DNA of 64,000 bases from Pogonophryne albipinna (GCA_028583405.1 JAPTMU010000279.1:204279-268278), one strand, 5' to 3'. Counted from the first letter of the stretch, positions 1 to 13,062 are shown. A program made the numbers and translations. Notes: generated by a model from the letters alone, not told the origin.

Positions 1-548
1 GTATTTCATAGAGCAACAAATAGGGACATATTTTGTTGCCAGACATCATTAACTGGCCTTTTAATGATCATTATTGCACGGCTTAGTTGAATAATGGATT
101 CTGATTGGTCAATTTGGACATTCCAAAGGTTGTTCGTTCTCACTAACATACCGTTGCTAAGGAGAACAGACCGTTGCTAAGGAGGATCAAGGGACTGTGA
201 GAAGCCGTATCAATCCGCAGAAAGAAGTCCGGTGAATTATGTGAGATGCAGACTTGCGATGTGAATATGTTGGCACTCAGAGAAAGGCTTTTAGAGAATT
301 AGGAGCTGATTAAAATGCTGCTCAACACCTTGGAAAGTTCATTGTCATTCATAGATCAACCTCCCATTCCCGTTCTCTGAACAAAGCTTTCAATATCACA
401 CTGTCGCTCTCAGACGGCTGATTTATTCCACAGACTGATGACATTTATTTAAGATATTGACAGAGAATCACCCAGAAACTTCTTCACCAGTCCTTCTGTT
501 CTACTTCTATAATAGAGCAGAGGTGGAAGAAGTGTTATGATCCTTCAC
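1..548. other. Intron sequence; start of a dispersed repeat at about 520
   Basis: No gene or RNA is seen. A short direct repeat (CCGTTGCTAAGGAG) occurs twice at about 153-185. From about 520 the sequence AGAGGTGGAAGAAGTG begins a repeat familiar from many fish genomes. It is interrupted at 549 and resumes at 1237 (GTAGAATAACTAATACTGCA) to about 1340. Confidence 0.5.
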
Positions 549-1236
549 TTAAAGGGGACCTATCATGCAAAATGCACTTTCTGATGTCTTTTCTACATCA
601 ACATGTGTCCCCGGTGTGTCGGGGAACTCACGCAGCGTCAGAAAATAAAACCCTCTCTCTTTTCCTCCGTACCCACATCTCTAAAAACGGGGAACAACGG
701 AGCTGATCCAGATTTGCGTCCGATATGACGTAATATCTGAAATGTGGACCCACGGCCCAATCAGAAACGTTGCTATCAGAAACAATGCCCGACTGTTTTG
801 GACGTAATATGGTCGGTGTTTACATTAGCATCGCTAACACTCAGAGCTAACCTGCACTGGAGAGCATGTGTGTGAAGAAGCAGGAAGTAAAAAGGAACTC
901 ACCTTGTGGTATAACCGGCAAGAGAGAAAGCCTTTGAGCTCCATACTGTTTCAGATCCTTGATAATCCATGATATGGCGTTTCATCACGGCAGCATTTAG
1001 TTTAGACAGTAGCTGCCGGGTCCCGCATGAGCTCAGACCCCTCCTCTTTAAAGCTTTATACCCAAATCAGTACTTTTGAAACAGGAAGTGAAATAGAGGG
1101 ATATGAGGCATGGCTAGAATGGGTTATCTGTTTGGTATTTGGAGCAAAACACTTCAGAGACATGTTTTTAATATATATTGTTATATATCTGAGACCTATG
1201 CGATTGCCTACAAATAGCATGATAGGTGCCCTTTAA
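549..1236. mobile_element. TTAA-flanked non-autonomous DNA transposon, family A
   Basis: The ends are TTAA-AGGGGACCTATCATGC and GCATGATAGGTGCCCT-TTAA, giving matched inverted termini and a TTAA target duplication. The flanks rejoin cleanly into the host repeat (CTTCAC|TTAA|GTAGAATAAC), which supports both borders. No transposase is present. TTAA targets with AGGG-type ends suggest Kolobok, or piggyBac as the alternative; the superfamily is not settled. Relatives lie at 27490-27970 and, inverted, at 45784-46410. Confidence 0.8.
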
Positions 1237-1689
1237 GTAGAATAACTAATACTGCACTGTAAAAGTACTCCATTACAAGTAAAAGTACTGCGTGTGGAAT
1301 GGTACTTAAGTGAAAATGTACTTTAAATATTAGGAGAAGAAGTGCTTGCTGTATTAAATAAAAATAAATAAATATTTAAAATGAAAAGCAGGAAATCGTC
1401 ACATTTGAAAAGCTGGAACTTTTGTGTTTTTACACAAAAGAAAATGTAAAAAAATAATTAAATTGCTCCCAATTCAATTTCTATGAACTCACTCATTGTT
1501 TGTGGTGTTCTTAAATAGACAGTAAAAAAAGTCCAAGTGATAAGCGCTAAATGAAGTAGATGGACACCTGATTGAGTAAAGAAAACATCCTTTTGTTCAC
1601 ACATTTAGTTTCTTCTTTACACGATAATGAATATAAAAAATGATGTATTTCAGCCAAAACCTTCAGAGACATGTTTTGTATCTGAGACC

Positions 1690-1910
1690 TGTGATATAAG
1701 ATACGATAAGAAGCACTTTATTGATCCCAATGTGGCAATAGTTTGCGTTGCAGCAGCGTAAAAAGACATCGCATTGTACATTAGAGACATTAAATATTCA
1801 AATAGAATTAAAAGTGTTTAAGGAAAGGAATATTAAATATTAAATTGAATATGAATGTAAAATGTACAGTGTGAGTTTAAGTCCAGTTATCCAAGAGAAG
1901 CTATATTGTT
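1690..1910. repeat. LINE 3'-tail fragment (TTTATTGATCCC type)
   Basis: It contains AGCACTTTATTGATCCCAAT and GTTGCAGCAGCGTAAAAAGACA. Similar text recurs at 14690-14860 and 52420-52570. It is typical of the 3' ends of fish LINEs. No coding sequence remains. Confidence 0.45.
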
Positions 1911-2322
1911 GAAAAGACTCAAATAGGAGACCTTTAAAACAATTCAAAATACTTTAACAATCAATGTCGTGGTAATGAAAACCTCAGAGGGCGAAGAAAC
2001 ACCCACTCACTGTTAGTCATCCAAAGAGACGGGAATCAGCCGCTACATTCATGCTGCACAGGAAGTAGTTAAGCTCCTTCATAAAAAGAGATGCCTTTAA
2101 TCATCATGCCTGTAAACAATGGAGAGTAAAGCGTCCAGGTGTCTGAGCTGCTGGGTGTAAGTGTTCAGAGCGGACTGAACGACTCCGGACATGTGAGGGA
2201 GGCTCACTTGTTGTCGTGAACTGAGTGAACAGATCATGTAGTCATTCCTTCTTTTTTAAATAGGAAAACATTGTGTTTGTCAAACAAGCCGAAACCCACC
2301 GGATTAACAGCAGGATAGAATT

Positions 2323-3106
2323 TAACTTACAAAAAATCTGGTTTGATTTCACGTCACGTCTTCATGCGTGATTTTCTCTTTTTTACTCACATTTACTACT
2401 AAGTACTGTATACTAAAGTACACATTTGAGGTGCTCTGATTGGTCGGGACGTTGCGAGGCTCGTTGCTGCGAGGAGCGGACAGGTTTCCGGGTCGGCGAT
2501 ACAGCGAGAACAAGCGAAACTCATCCTGAGCACACAAACACTCACAGCCGAAGTGAAAGCAATAAGTGTGGCTTGATATTGAGAAAGAAAAAGGTTTCTA
2601 ACGCTGTGAGAATGGGTCTGCAGAGAGCATTTCTCCACCATCCCAACTCGTCTATTACCAACCAGGGAGCTCTATGCAAGTCAATGGGACTCCCTGTTAG
2701 TTAGCCAAGGGGTCCTGGTGTGTGAGGTGCTCCGCGGATTGGTCCATTTGGGCCAATCCGGTCATTTGTTGTTGATCTGGGTGTTCACACGTCACAGAAC
2801 CCAGGAAGCAAACAATGGAAGAAGAGAAATGTCCAACGAGGCGTTCTGGGGCAGCACAGACAGGTCTTCTCTGTGTTAGAGTTTTACTCGCTACAGGGTG
2901 TACTTTGAGGGTTTGTGACTCTGCAGACCGTTTACATGCAGAACAACCTTCATAACACAAGGGGACGGGTCATAACCGGAAAAGCATGACATGGGACCTT
3001 TAACTTACAAAAAATCTGGTTTGATTTCACTTCACGTCTTCATGCATGATTTTCTCTTTTTTACTCACATTTACTAAGTACTGTATACTAAAGTACACAT
3101 TTGAGG
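2323..3106. repeat. Direct repeat of about 107 bp flanking a 570-bp insert
   Basis: Positions 2323-2431 and 3001-3106 are near-identical (both start TAACTTACAAAAAATCTGG and end near TACACATTTGAGGT). The sequence between ends CATGGGACCTTTAA, like TTAA element ends elsewhere in the window. This is a local duplication probably tied to an element insertion. Confidence 0.7.
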
Positions 3107-3696
3107 TACTTCAGTTGAGTATTTTCTATAAGTGCCACGTTATACTTCTACTCCACTTAATTTCTATATATTTTTTACAGCTGTAGTTACTTTATAAATT
3201 AAGATTCTCACACAAAACGTATACAAAACTTTAAACCACGATGTTTTGATGAAGATTCAACTAAACGAAAAAATTAAGAAGAACAAAATGAAACTAAAAG
3301 GAAAGTTTGAGGCAGTATGTCAACATTTAATGTATTTTAAAATGTATTAAAACATCGTAAATCCCCCTTTTTGTTTTGTATCTACCTTATAGCGTCTTTT
3401 TACGTCACTGTAAGAGAATACAGTTCCTATTTTGTGTATCATGATCATGTAATCCATTACTCCTTTCAGCTGGTCGTAAATAAGCATGTGGTAATCAACA
3501 TGTGAGCCGTCATGTGATACAAATAAACAGGCAGAGTACAGCATGTGTGTCCCTCTCTCTATCTATCCCCTCTCTCTGTCTGAATGCCTCTTTTCATCGC
3601 TGGTTATTATATTAAAGCATGCATTAAAGAAGGTCTCAGTCCTTCTCTAACTGTCCGTCTCTCTTCTTCTTCTTCTTCTTCTTCTTCTCTCTTCAG
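3107..3696. other. Intron; AT-rich, ending in an extended (TTC)n pyrimidine tract
   Basis: Nothing coding is seen. Positions 3657-3694 are almost pure pyrimidine (CTT repeats) and form an unusually long polypyrimidine tract for the exon at 3697. Confidence 0.6.
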
Positions 3697-3765
3697 TCTC
3701 ACAGCGCGGTATGCAAGTCCTCCGGGCCACAGTGGGTTAGGGTCACCACAGAAGAAAAATACGAG
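3697..3765 (+). CDS. nav3: nav3 internal coding exon (69 bp)
   Basis: The exon follows a strong acceptor: a (TTC)n-rich pyrimidine tract ending CTCTCTTCAG. It ends at a GTAAAT donor. The first base completes a codon begun upstream and the last two open the next codon, so both introns are phase 2 and the exon can be skipped in frame. It reads LTARYASPPGHSG then LGSPQKKNT, which resembles the remembered human NAV3 segment LAARYATQSNHSG, in the linker between the CH domain and the serine-rich region. It is too short to identify alone. The support is the phase fit to the next exon, where AG+A gives arginine and the text continues TRLPGPSRVPAAG, as in NAV3. The linker is predicted to be disordered, and T-R-L-P at the junction is an [ST]x[IL]P-type sequence. 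The upstream CH-domain exons are outside the window. Confidence 0.82.
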
Positions 3766-4053
3766 GTAAATATCACAAATGAATGGTGTTTTTATCTGAT
3801 ACTAAAACGTTCTTTGTGCTCGGTTTTTTCATTGCTTTGTGCATGAACCTTATCCTTCATGTAACTGTCCTTAATGTGATTTTGCGTAATGTTATCATGT
3901 TTTTGTTAAAAGGGCTTTCTGTAGAGTCAACTAGTTTGTTTTGACCATTAAATGTGTTATGGCTCAAGAGGCCACAACAAAGAGGAGACACACCATATCA
4001 ACGGTTAATAAAATATGTTTATTAAAGCAAGTAATTCAAATTAACCAAATTAA

Positions 4054-4438
4054 TTAAAGGTGGGGTAGGTAAGTTTGAGAAACCGGCTCGAGATACACTT
4101 GTTGTTATATTCCATGGAATGCTCTTAACATCCCGATAGCAATGAATATCTGAAGTGCTTTGACAAAAAATACATTAAAAAACATCATCTCTGGAAGCCG
4201 TGGCGCTGTAAAAAGCACGACCAATCATCTGAGCCGGCTAAAGTAACTGGATGGCCTACCTGCCTGTCAGCCTTCCATCTGTGCACACACTTATCTCGTG
4301 CCCTCATTGGTCATGTGCGCGTTCGTGTGTGTTGGAGGCGGGGCTCTGTAAGGAAGTGGCAGATTTCTTCCGGCTGTGTATTTTCAAATTCTAGCGCACT
4401 CGAGCTGGTTTCTCCAAAATGACCTACCCCACCTTTAA
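4054..4438 (+). mobile_element. TTAA-flanked MITE, family B
   Basis: The ends are TTAA-AGGTGGGGTAGGTAAG and GACCTACCCCACCT-TTAA, about 385 bp. A second copy lies at 22534-22913 in the opposite orientation. No coding capacity. Confidence 0.82.
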
Positions 4439-5740
4439 GAGCAAAGTGAGTAAAGCATGAGGGGTGGACGGCAGTGGTATCAGTAGTGTAAATGCAGGGT
4501 GAGGGTTGCATGGGCGTGTATGTGTGAGGTGCACAAAGTAAAGCAACTGAAGTAACAAATAGCATACTCAACAGAACCGGGTGCCTGTAGGGGAGAGCAG
4601 GGGAGACCGGGGGTGCGTCTCTTTGGTTATTTCTCATTTCCTCGCTCCTCGGGCTCGGTATCACCGGAAGTTGATTTGTCTGCGCCATCTTGAGTAGCGT
4701 CCCAGTGGCCTTAGGATCGAGGAGTGATAACGGAGGAGCGATAATCGAGGAACCACTAGACCATCCTCCGGTGAAATCCTCAGACACTCGCCCCGCCCCC
4801 TTACTGTGTATCGCTCACTGATTGGACGATGCAGCGCATGCACTGATCTGGCTGCTGTCAGACAATCAGCTGTGCGGCGTCCTCACAAACGGACGTCGCT
4901 TCACGTGACGCTCCGGAGGAAACGACGACCCATTGCTCTTAAAACTCATTTCCCTGCTTCTCGTGGTTTCCTTGCGTCTCTCCATGCTTCCCTGGTGGGA
5001 GGGACTAGTCGCAGGGAAACGACGCAAGTGAGGGACGCAAGGAATCCATTTAACCAAAGTGAGACGCAGCTAGGACACAGCACAGCCACACCCTCTCCAG
5101 ATGAACCCACAGCATCACAAATGCCAAAAAGAAAAGTTAAATAGTTGAAAACACAAAGGTTAAGTTAATTGTCTTTTTTGGGGTGATGTTTGACAGTTTG
5201 ACGGTCACCTCCTAGTCTGTGGTATCTTTTAAATAAGGTGGATTTGAGGGGAATTAGCCTTTAATGTTGTTTATATCCCCACAACCTGCAAACTGAAGAC
5301 CTTGGTGGCAAAACATTTGGCAGAAGAAATAATCAGTTTGTCCTCTTCCTCTCCTCTTCATCCTCACTGTGTCTGATACTCTTCCTCTGTCTTAAAACCA
5401 ACAGCAGAACTTACATCACATTTCCCTTTCAAGCTCCGTTTTGCTGATGCATTATCAAACATGTATTTTGGAAGATGAAAGAATTTTATGATAAAAGGAT
5501 CTCCCTTTGATTACCATTTGAATTGCCTCAATCTCAGCCTCATTTCTCCTCACGGGTTACCTCTCATTTTCTCTCGTCTGGCTGCAGTCGCTCCCTTTCT
5601 CTCTCTTTTGTTCTCTTTCTTGTCATCTTCATTTGTTATCATTTATTGTTCTGTCGCTCACACTTCCCCTTGGTGATTGATTGTATCTTTACTTACATAT
5701 TTCCATTGTAAGCTACAATTGGACCTTTGTTTCCTTCCAT
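4439..5740. other. Intron with a possible element remnant at about 4640-5060
   Basis: The stretch around 4640-4780 carries GAGGAG/CTCCTC-rich text resembling the element ends at 26660-27400 and 58240-58270, so a decayed element is likely. The open frames here have no recognisable homology. From 5145 to 5740 I see only ordinary intron. Confidence 0.4.
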
Positions 5741-5965
5741 AACATAGTGACATCACTATATAACACTCACGCTCCTATTGGCTAGCGCTCCAACACATTG
5801 TACGTGATCTCTAACCATCTCTAAGTGGTTCACACAATCACAACAGAGCCGGCCAGCTAACTAATGAGAGCAGACTGGGCTCTGGTTTCAGACAGAGGGT
5901 GAAAAGAGATGCTGCAGCGCAGGCAGTATGAGAAAAATAAAGAGCTCTTTGAACATTAAAGCATG
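5741..5965 (-). mobile_element. Unique 3' part of family C TTAA element (reverse orientation)
   Basis: It is the reverse complement of 31213-31440 (for example CAACAGAGCCGGCCAGCTAA against TTAGCTGGCCGGCTCTGTTG). It directly abuts the 57-bp array at 5966, so array and unique part belong to one element. The outer terminus near 5741 appears truncated. Confidence 0.75.
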
Positions 5966-8900
5966 GAGACACTACATACTGATATACACCTGAACATCAG
6001 CAGGAGAGGACTCTTTAAAGTAGAGACACTACATACTGATATACACCTGAACATCAGCAGGAGAGGACTCTTTAAAGTAGAGACACTACATACTGATATA
6101 CACCTGAACATCAGCAGGAGAGGACTCTTTAAAGTAGAGACACTACATACTGATATACACCTGAACATCAGCAGGAGAGGACTCTTTAAAGTAGAGACAC
6201 TACATACTGATATACACCTGAACATCAGCAGGAGAGGACTCTTTAAAGTAGAGACACTACATACTGATATACACCTGAACATCAGCAGGAGAGGACTCTT
6301 TAAAGTAGAGACACTACATACTGATATACACCTGAGCATCAGCAGGAGAGGACTCTTTAAAGTAGAGACACTACATACTGATATACACCTGAACATCAGC
6401 AGGAGAGGACTCTTTAAAGTAGAGACACTACATACTGATATACACCTGAACATCAGCAGGAGAGGACTCTTTAAAGTACAGACACTACATACTGATATAC
6501 ACCTGAACATCAGCAGGAGAGGACTCTTTAAAGTACAGACACTACATACTGATATACACCTGGACATCAGCAGGAGAGGACTCTTTAAAGTAGAGACACT
6601 ACATACTGATATACACCTGAACATCAGCAGGAGAGGACTCTTTAAAGTAGAGACACTACATACTGATATACACCTGAACATCAGCAGGAGAGGACTCTTT
6701 AAAGTAGAGACACTACATACTGATATACACCTGAACATCAGTAGGAGAGGACTCTTTAAAGTAGAGACACTACATACTGATATACACCTGAACATCAGCA
6801 GGAGAGGACTCTTTAAAGTAGAGACACTACATACTGATATACACCTGAACATCAGCAGAAGAGGACTCTTTAAAGTACAGACACTACATACTGATATACA
6901 CCTGAGCATCAGCAGGAGAGGACTCTTTAAAGTAGAGACACTACATACTGATATACACCTGAACATCAGCAGGAGAGGACTCTTTAAAGTAGAGACACTA
7001 CATACTGATATACACCTGAACATCAGCAGGAGAGGACTCTTTAAAGTAGAGACACTACATACTGATATACACCTGAACATCAGTAGGAGAGGACTCTTTA
7101 AAGTAGAGACACTACATACTGATATACACCTGAACATCAGCAGGAGAGGACTCTTTAAAGTAGAGACACTACATACTGATATACACCTGAACATCAGCAG
7201 AAGAGGACTCTTTAAAGTACAGACACTACATACTGATATACACCTGAGCATCAGCAGGAGAGGACTCTTTAAAGTAGAGACACTACATACTGATATACAC
7301 CTGAACATCAGCAGGAGAGGACTCTTTAAAGTAGAGACACTACATACTGATATACACCTGAACATCAGCAGGAGAGGACTCTTTAAAGTAGAGACACTAC
7401 ATACTGATATACACCTGAACATCAGCAGGAGAGGACTCTTTAAAGTAGAGACACTACATACTGATATACACCTGCACATCAGCAGGAGAGGACTCTTTAA
7501 AGTAGAGACACTACATACTGATATACACCTGAACATCAGCAGGAGAGGACTCTTTAAAGTAGAGACACTACATACTGATATACACCTGAACATCAGCAGG
7601 AGAGGACTCTTTAAAGTATAGACACTACATACTGATATACACCTGAACATCAGCAGGAGAGGACTCTTTAAAGTAGAGACACTACATACTGATATACACC
7701 TGAACATCAGCAGGAGAGGACTCTTTAAAGTAGCGATCACTACATACTGATATACACCTGAACATCAGCAGGAGAGGACTCTTTAAAGTAGAGACACTAC
7801 ATACTGATATACACCTGAACATCAGCAGGAGAGGACTCTTTAAAGTAGAGACACTACATACTGATATACACCTGAACATCAGCAGGAGAGGACTCTTTAA
7901 AGTAGAGACACTACATACTGATATACACCTGAACATCAGCAGGAGAGGACTCTTTAAAGTATAGACACTACATACTGATATACACCTGAACATCAGCAGG
8001 AGAGGACTCTTTAAAGTAGAGACACTACATACTGATATACACCTGAACATCAGCAGGAGAGGACTCTTTAAAGTAGCGTCACTACATACTGATATACACC
8101 TGAACATCAGCAGGAGAGGACTCTTTAAAGTAGAGACACTACATACTGATATACACCTGAACATCAGCAGGAGAGGACTCTTTAAAGTAGAGACACTACA
8201 TACTGATATACACCTGAACATCAGCAGGAGAGGACTCTTTAAAGTAGAGATACTACATACTGATATACACCTGAACATCAGCAGGAGAGGACTCTTTAAA
8301 GTAGAGACACTACATACTGATATACACCTGAACATCAGCAGAAGAGGACTCTTTAAAGTACAGACACTACATACTGATATACACCTGAGCATCAGCAGGA
8401 GAGGACTCTTTAAAGTAGAGACACTACATACTGATATACACCTGAACATCAGCAGGAGAGGACTCTTTAAAGTAGAGACACTACATACTGATATACACCT
8501 GAACATCAGCAGGAGAGGACTCTTTAAAGTAGAGACACTACATACTGATATACACCTGAACATCAGTAGGAGAGGACTCTTTAAAGTAGAGACACTACAT
8601 ACTGATATACACCTGAACATCAGCAGGAGAGGACTCTTTAAAGTAGAGACACTACATACTGATATACACCTGAACATCAGCAGAAGAGGACTCTTTAAAG
8701 TACAGACACTACATACTGATATACACCTGAGCATCAGCAGGAGAGGACTCTTTAAAGTAGAGACACTACATACTGATATACACCTGAACATCAGCAGGAG
8801 AGGACTCTTTAAAGTAGAGACACTACATACTGATATACACCTGAACATCAGCAGGAGAGGACTCTTTAAAGTAGAGACACTACATACTGATATACACCTG

Positions 8901-9460
8901 AACATCAGTAGGAGAGGACTCTTTAAAGTAGAGACACTACATACTGATATACACCTGCACATCAGCAGGAGAGGACTCTTTAAAGTAGAGACACTACATA
9001 CTGATATACACCTGAACATCAGCAGGAGAGGACTCTTTAAAGTAGAGACACTACATACTGATATACACCTGAACATCAGCAGGAGAGGACTCTTTAAAGT
9101 ATAGACACTACATACTGATATACACCTGAACATCAGCAGGAGAGGACTCTTTAAAGTAGAGACACTACATACTGATATACACCTGAACATCAGCAGGAGA
9201 GGACTCTTTAAAGTAGCGTCACTACATACTGATATAGACCTGAACATCAGCAGGAGAGGACTCTTTAAAGTAGAGACACTACATACTGATATACACCTGA
9301 ACATCAGCAGGAGAGGACTCTTTAAAGTAGAGACACTACATACTGATATACACCTGAACATCAGCAGGAGAGGACTCTTTAAAGTAGAGACACTACATAC
9401 TGATATACACCTGAACATCAGCAGGAGAGGACTCTTTAAAGTAGAGACACTACATACTGA
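5966..9460 (-). repeat. 57-bp minisatellite array 1, about 61 units
   Basis: The unit runs from GAGACACTACATACTG to GAGGACTCTTTAAAGTA, 57 bp, nearly identical across 3.5 kb. Because 57 is divisible by three and the unit lacks stops in some frames, reading frames of 550-600 codons appear on both strands (a 19-residue repeat); I do not regard them as genes. Variant units recur every 342 bp (six units), and a block starting near 6859 is repeated 1,483 bp later. It is opposite in orientation to arrays 2 and 3. Confidence 0.95.
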
Positions 9461-10105
9461 AATGAAGCTGGAAATTAGCAAAATAGGACCCAATTAAAGA
9501 GCCAGTGTGACAAAAATAAAGTTGACATGATTTGTTCGTGTGGTGTGTTTGATAGTGTACGAGAAAAAAATGAAAATGGATCAAAGAAAAGATGAGTTTA
9601 ACGTTAAAGCTCATCAGAGATATTTTGATTTGACAAAGGAATCACGTTTTTAATCAAAGCTATATGTCAATTTCTGTGTATTTAGTTAGTACTAGTTGAG
9701 GAATTAAAGACACGATGGAAGCTAGTTTAGCTTCGACAACGAATTTCCCCTTCGACATCTGGCCTCCATCTGCATACGAGCAACATTTTCAGCATGACAA
9801 AACGATCATCTGTGTTAAAGGACATTACGACAGCTTTCAGGCAGGGAGACAGAAAATGTTATACTTAATTCAATGTTTTTGTTGCCCTCTTAATATTGAC
9901 AAAGACCAGGCTATGAATGGAAACACCCACGGCCTTTCTGATGCATTCAGGGTTTCATTCAATGCCTGTTTTTCTACTTTTACTCCCACCTTGTTCCCTT
10001 CTTTCTGTCAGCTGCAAGGTTTGTCTTTAATGTGGCTTTAACGCAGTCGAGTAACAGCATGCAAACAAGCAAAAATAATAAGATTTGGATGATGGAATAA
10101 TAAAA
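9461..10105. other. Intron, nothing recognised
   Basis: AT-rich sequence with no element ends or convincing coding signal seen. Confidence 0.5.
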
Positions 10106-10392
10106 CATCCATCCATCTTCTCGCGCGTATCCGTGGTCGGGTCGCGGGGGTAGCAGTTCCAGCAGAGAGCCCCAAACTTTCTTTTCCCTGGCTACATCAA
10201 CCAGCTCTGACTGGGGGTCCCAAGGTGCTCCCAGGCCAGCCAAGAGATATAATCCCTCCACCTGGTCCTCGGTCTACCCCTTGGTCTCCTCCCAGCTGGA
10301 CGTGCCTGGAACACCTCCCTAGGGAGGCGCCCAGGTGGCATCCTTACTAGGTGCCCGAACCACCTCAACTGGCTCCTTTCGACGCGAAGGAA
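10106..10392. mobile_element. RTE-type LINE fragment
   Basis: CATCCATCCATCTTCTCGCG, CAGGCCAGCCAAGAGATATA and ACCTGGTCCTCGGTCTACCC follow the layout of a very common fish RTE-type LINE read antisense. It is truncated, without an open reverse transcriptase frame. The family is named from memory. Confidence 0.55.
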
Positions 10393-11152
10393 TAATAAAA
10401 CAATAATGCATCAAATGTAATCTCTGGAATCAGTTCATAAAAATCACATCAAACCATAATAGTAAAGATTAACGGTTGGATATAAATTGTTGTGGTAAAT
10501 CTTGTTATGATCCTTGCGGCAGCTGCCAAATCTGACTTACTTACAAACAGATGGGTGAAAGCATCTGGCAAAAGGGCATACAATTTTCAATGTAAAGTTA
10601 TTGTACGATAGCAACAGGATTTTTATGAGATAATTTATGATATTTTAGTGTTCTCATGAGGGTCGTGAAAATCCTCCAGCTGCAGCGTGGCAAATCAATA
10701 TTTGACACTTCACGGCTTTGACTCTGTCGAGAAAAAAAGTGTGAAAGAGAGTAGAGAGAATAAAAACAGCCTTTGGTAGACAAACGAGTAAACATGTAGG
10801 AGGAATAAAGAGCCGTTATATGTTCTCCTACTTTTATGTTTTACTTTTACACCAGTAATGGCTTCAGGTATATAAATCAAGCTGCCATGAATCAAACTTT
10901 TCGATCTATATTCTCTCACATAGCTTCATAGTTCACTTCCTTCGTTCTTTCTCAACACACAGGGGAACACACACTGTCTTCAAGCTCTCAGACTTCATCT
11001 TACATCACTGACACTGAGCTGCTGTTGAGACAAAGGTTATTTAATCCTAGACATATTCTTAAAGTGATAGTAATGTGAAATTCAGGTCGGAGTCATTATC
11101 TTATTCACCACTCTATAGGTCCAAAAATTATTACCTCAGTTTTTATCTTTGT
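10393..11152. other. Intron, nothing recognised
   Basis: Low-GC sequence without repeat ends or exon-like blocks. Confidence 0.5.
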
Positions 11153-11896
<744 letters not shown>

Positions 11897-12463
11897 TTGA
11901 ATAAAGTTCTGACACATCCAATCATTCATTTGTTACTCAATGAGCAGTTGGAGAAGTGGTTATTTACATTCATCGTCTGTATAGCTATGGTAATTTATTT
12001 TGTTGTTTTCCATTATCTGAGCAAGTGGAAGCATGTAGATGTTAAAGAGAAGAGGCCCCAGGATGGAGCCTTGAGGAACTCCGCATGAGTTTGTCAACTT
12101 TGACGTGATGCTACTTTTCCTATGTTTTTCCTGTCCTAAAAGTAGGATTCAAAACAATTAAGAACTGTGCCAAATGGAGCCCTTTGGAAAGCGGATTTTT
12201 GAGTTGATTTGCACATTAAGATGATAAACCAATTTGTTGATTGACAGAATAATAAGGACTCACTGTTTTGATAACGGATTATTCGTAAAGTGATTTCTCA
12301 TGAAGAAATAGTGAATATTTGTAGGTTCTTGACAAACAAGACATTTAAGGACATTGCCTTGGACTTGGACCAACTGTAGAGTGATCAATTATATAATTAT
12401 TGTTTGCCGAAAAGGAACAATTACAACAAAAAATGCCTTTCTCCACAAGCAAAGCTGCTCTAA
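11897..12463. other. Intron, nothing recognised
   Basis: AT-rich; no exon or element border was identified. Confidence 0.5.
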
Positions 12464-12781
12464 CGGCCCGTCCACACAGCGGTGTGCGTTGAACCTTTCC
12501 AGCGGGCGTGTCTGAAACTCGACCAATAACCAATCACATAAATCTCTCGCCCCGGACACAGAAGCAGCGGTTTGATTGGCTAGAGCTTGTACTGGCATAT
12601 GATTCGATTGGCTGACGCTTCTGCCGAGGCTTCAAAAGTTGAACATTGCTCAACTTTTGCAGCGAGCCACGCCAGCAAAGCTCCGCGTCGGTTCCCACAA
12701 TGCAGTTTGGCGAAAAGTGACGTCACCCCATTCAAAGTGAATGGTGAAGCTTTCAACGCACGCCGCTGTGTGGATGGGCCG
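12464..12781. mobile_element. Harbinger-like MITE with TAA target duplication
   Basis: The ends are CGGCCCGTCCACACAGCGG and CCGCTGTGTGGATGGGCCG, flanked by TAA at 12461-12463 and 12782-12784. A 3-bp TWA duplication is the PIF/Harbinger signature. The middle (about 12633-12660) has a further palindrome, AAAAGTTGA...TCAACTTTT. It ends 138 bp before the exon at 12920. Confidence 0.82.
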
Positions 12782-12919
12782 TAAAGGCAGGTCAAGTTAA
12801 ATCTCAGGTGGATGCAGACAACACACGGAAGAAAAAACAATTGTTTCTTGCCAATACATTTTGTCATGTAGACTTTTTATAGTCCTTAAATTGATGTATC
12901 CTCACACCCTCTGTTTCAG

Positions 12920-13062
12920 ATTACCGGGCCCCTCCAGAGTTCCTGCTGCAGGCAGCGGGGCCTCCAGGAGTTCGGGGTCCTCCAACCTCAACCGTCGCAG
13001 CCAGAGCTTCAACAGCATCGACAAGAGCAAACCTCTGCAGTATGCCAGCGGAAACGACAGAG
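12920..13062 (+). CDS. nav3: nav3 internal coding exon (143 bp)
   Basis: The acceptor is CTCTGTTTCAG and the donor GTGAGG. The exon enters in phase 2 and leaves in phase 1. It encodes RLPGPSRVPAAGSG, a short Ser/Gly stretch, then SNLNRRSQSFNSIDKSKP and LQYASGND. The blocks NLNRRSQSFNSIDK and RLPGPSRVPAAG are hallmarks of NAV3. Remembered NAV2 has RLPGPTARVSAAG and RRSQSFNNYDKSKP, so NAV3 is the better match. The region is basic, serine-rich and likely disordered, in the microtubule-associated N-terminal half of the protein. A Harbinger-like element ends 138 bp upstream. The exon lies between oppositely oriented 57-bp arrays. The exon call is firm; the paralogue call rests on remembered sequence. 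Confidence 0.9.

Noticed and set aside
5966..9460. CRISPR-like array of regular repeats
   Set aside because: Units are contiguous with no unique spacers, and the host is a vertebrate.
5956..9493. Open frames of 550-600 codons on both strands with a 19-residue repeat
   Set aside because: They exist only because a 57-bp stop-free unit is tandemly repeated. Both strands and neighbouring arrays show the same, and there is no promoter, splice or unique coding sequence.
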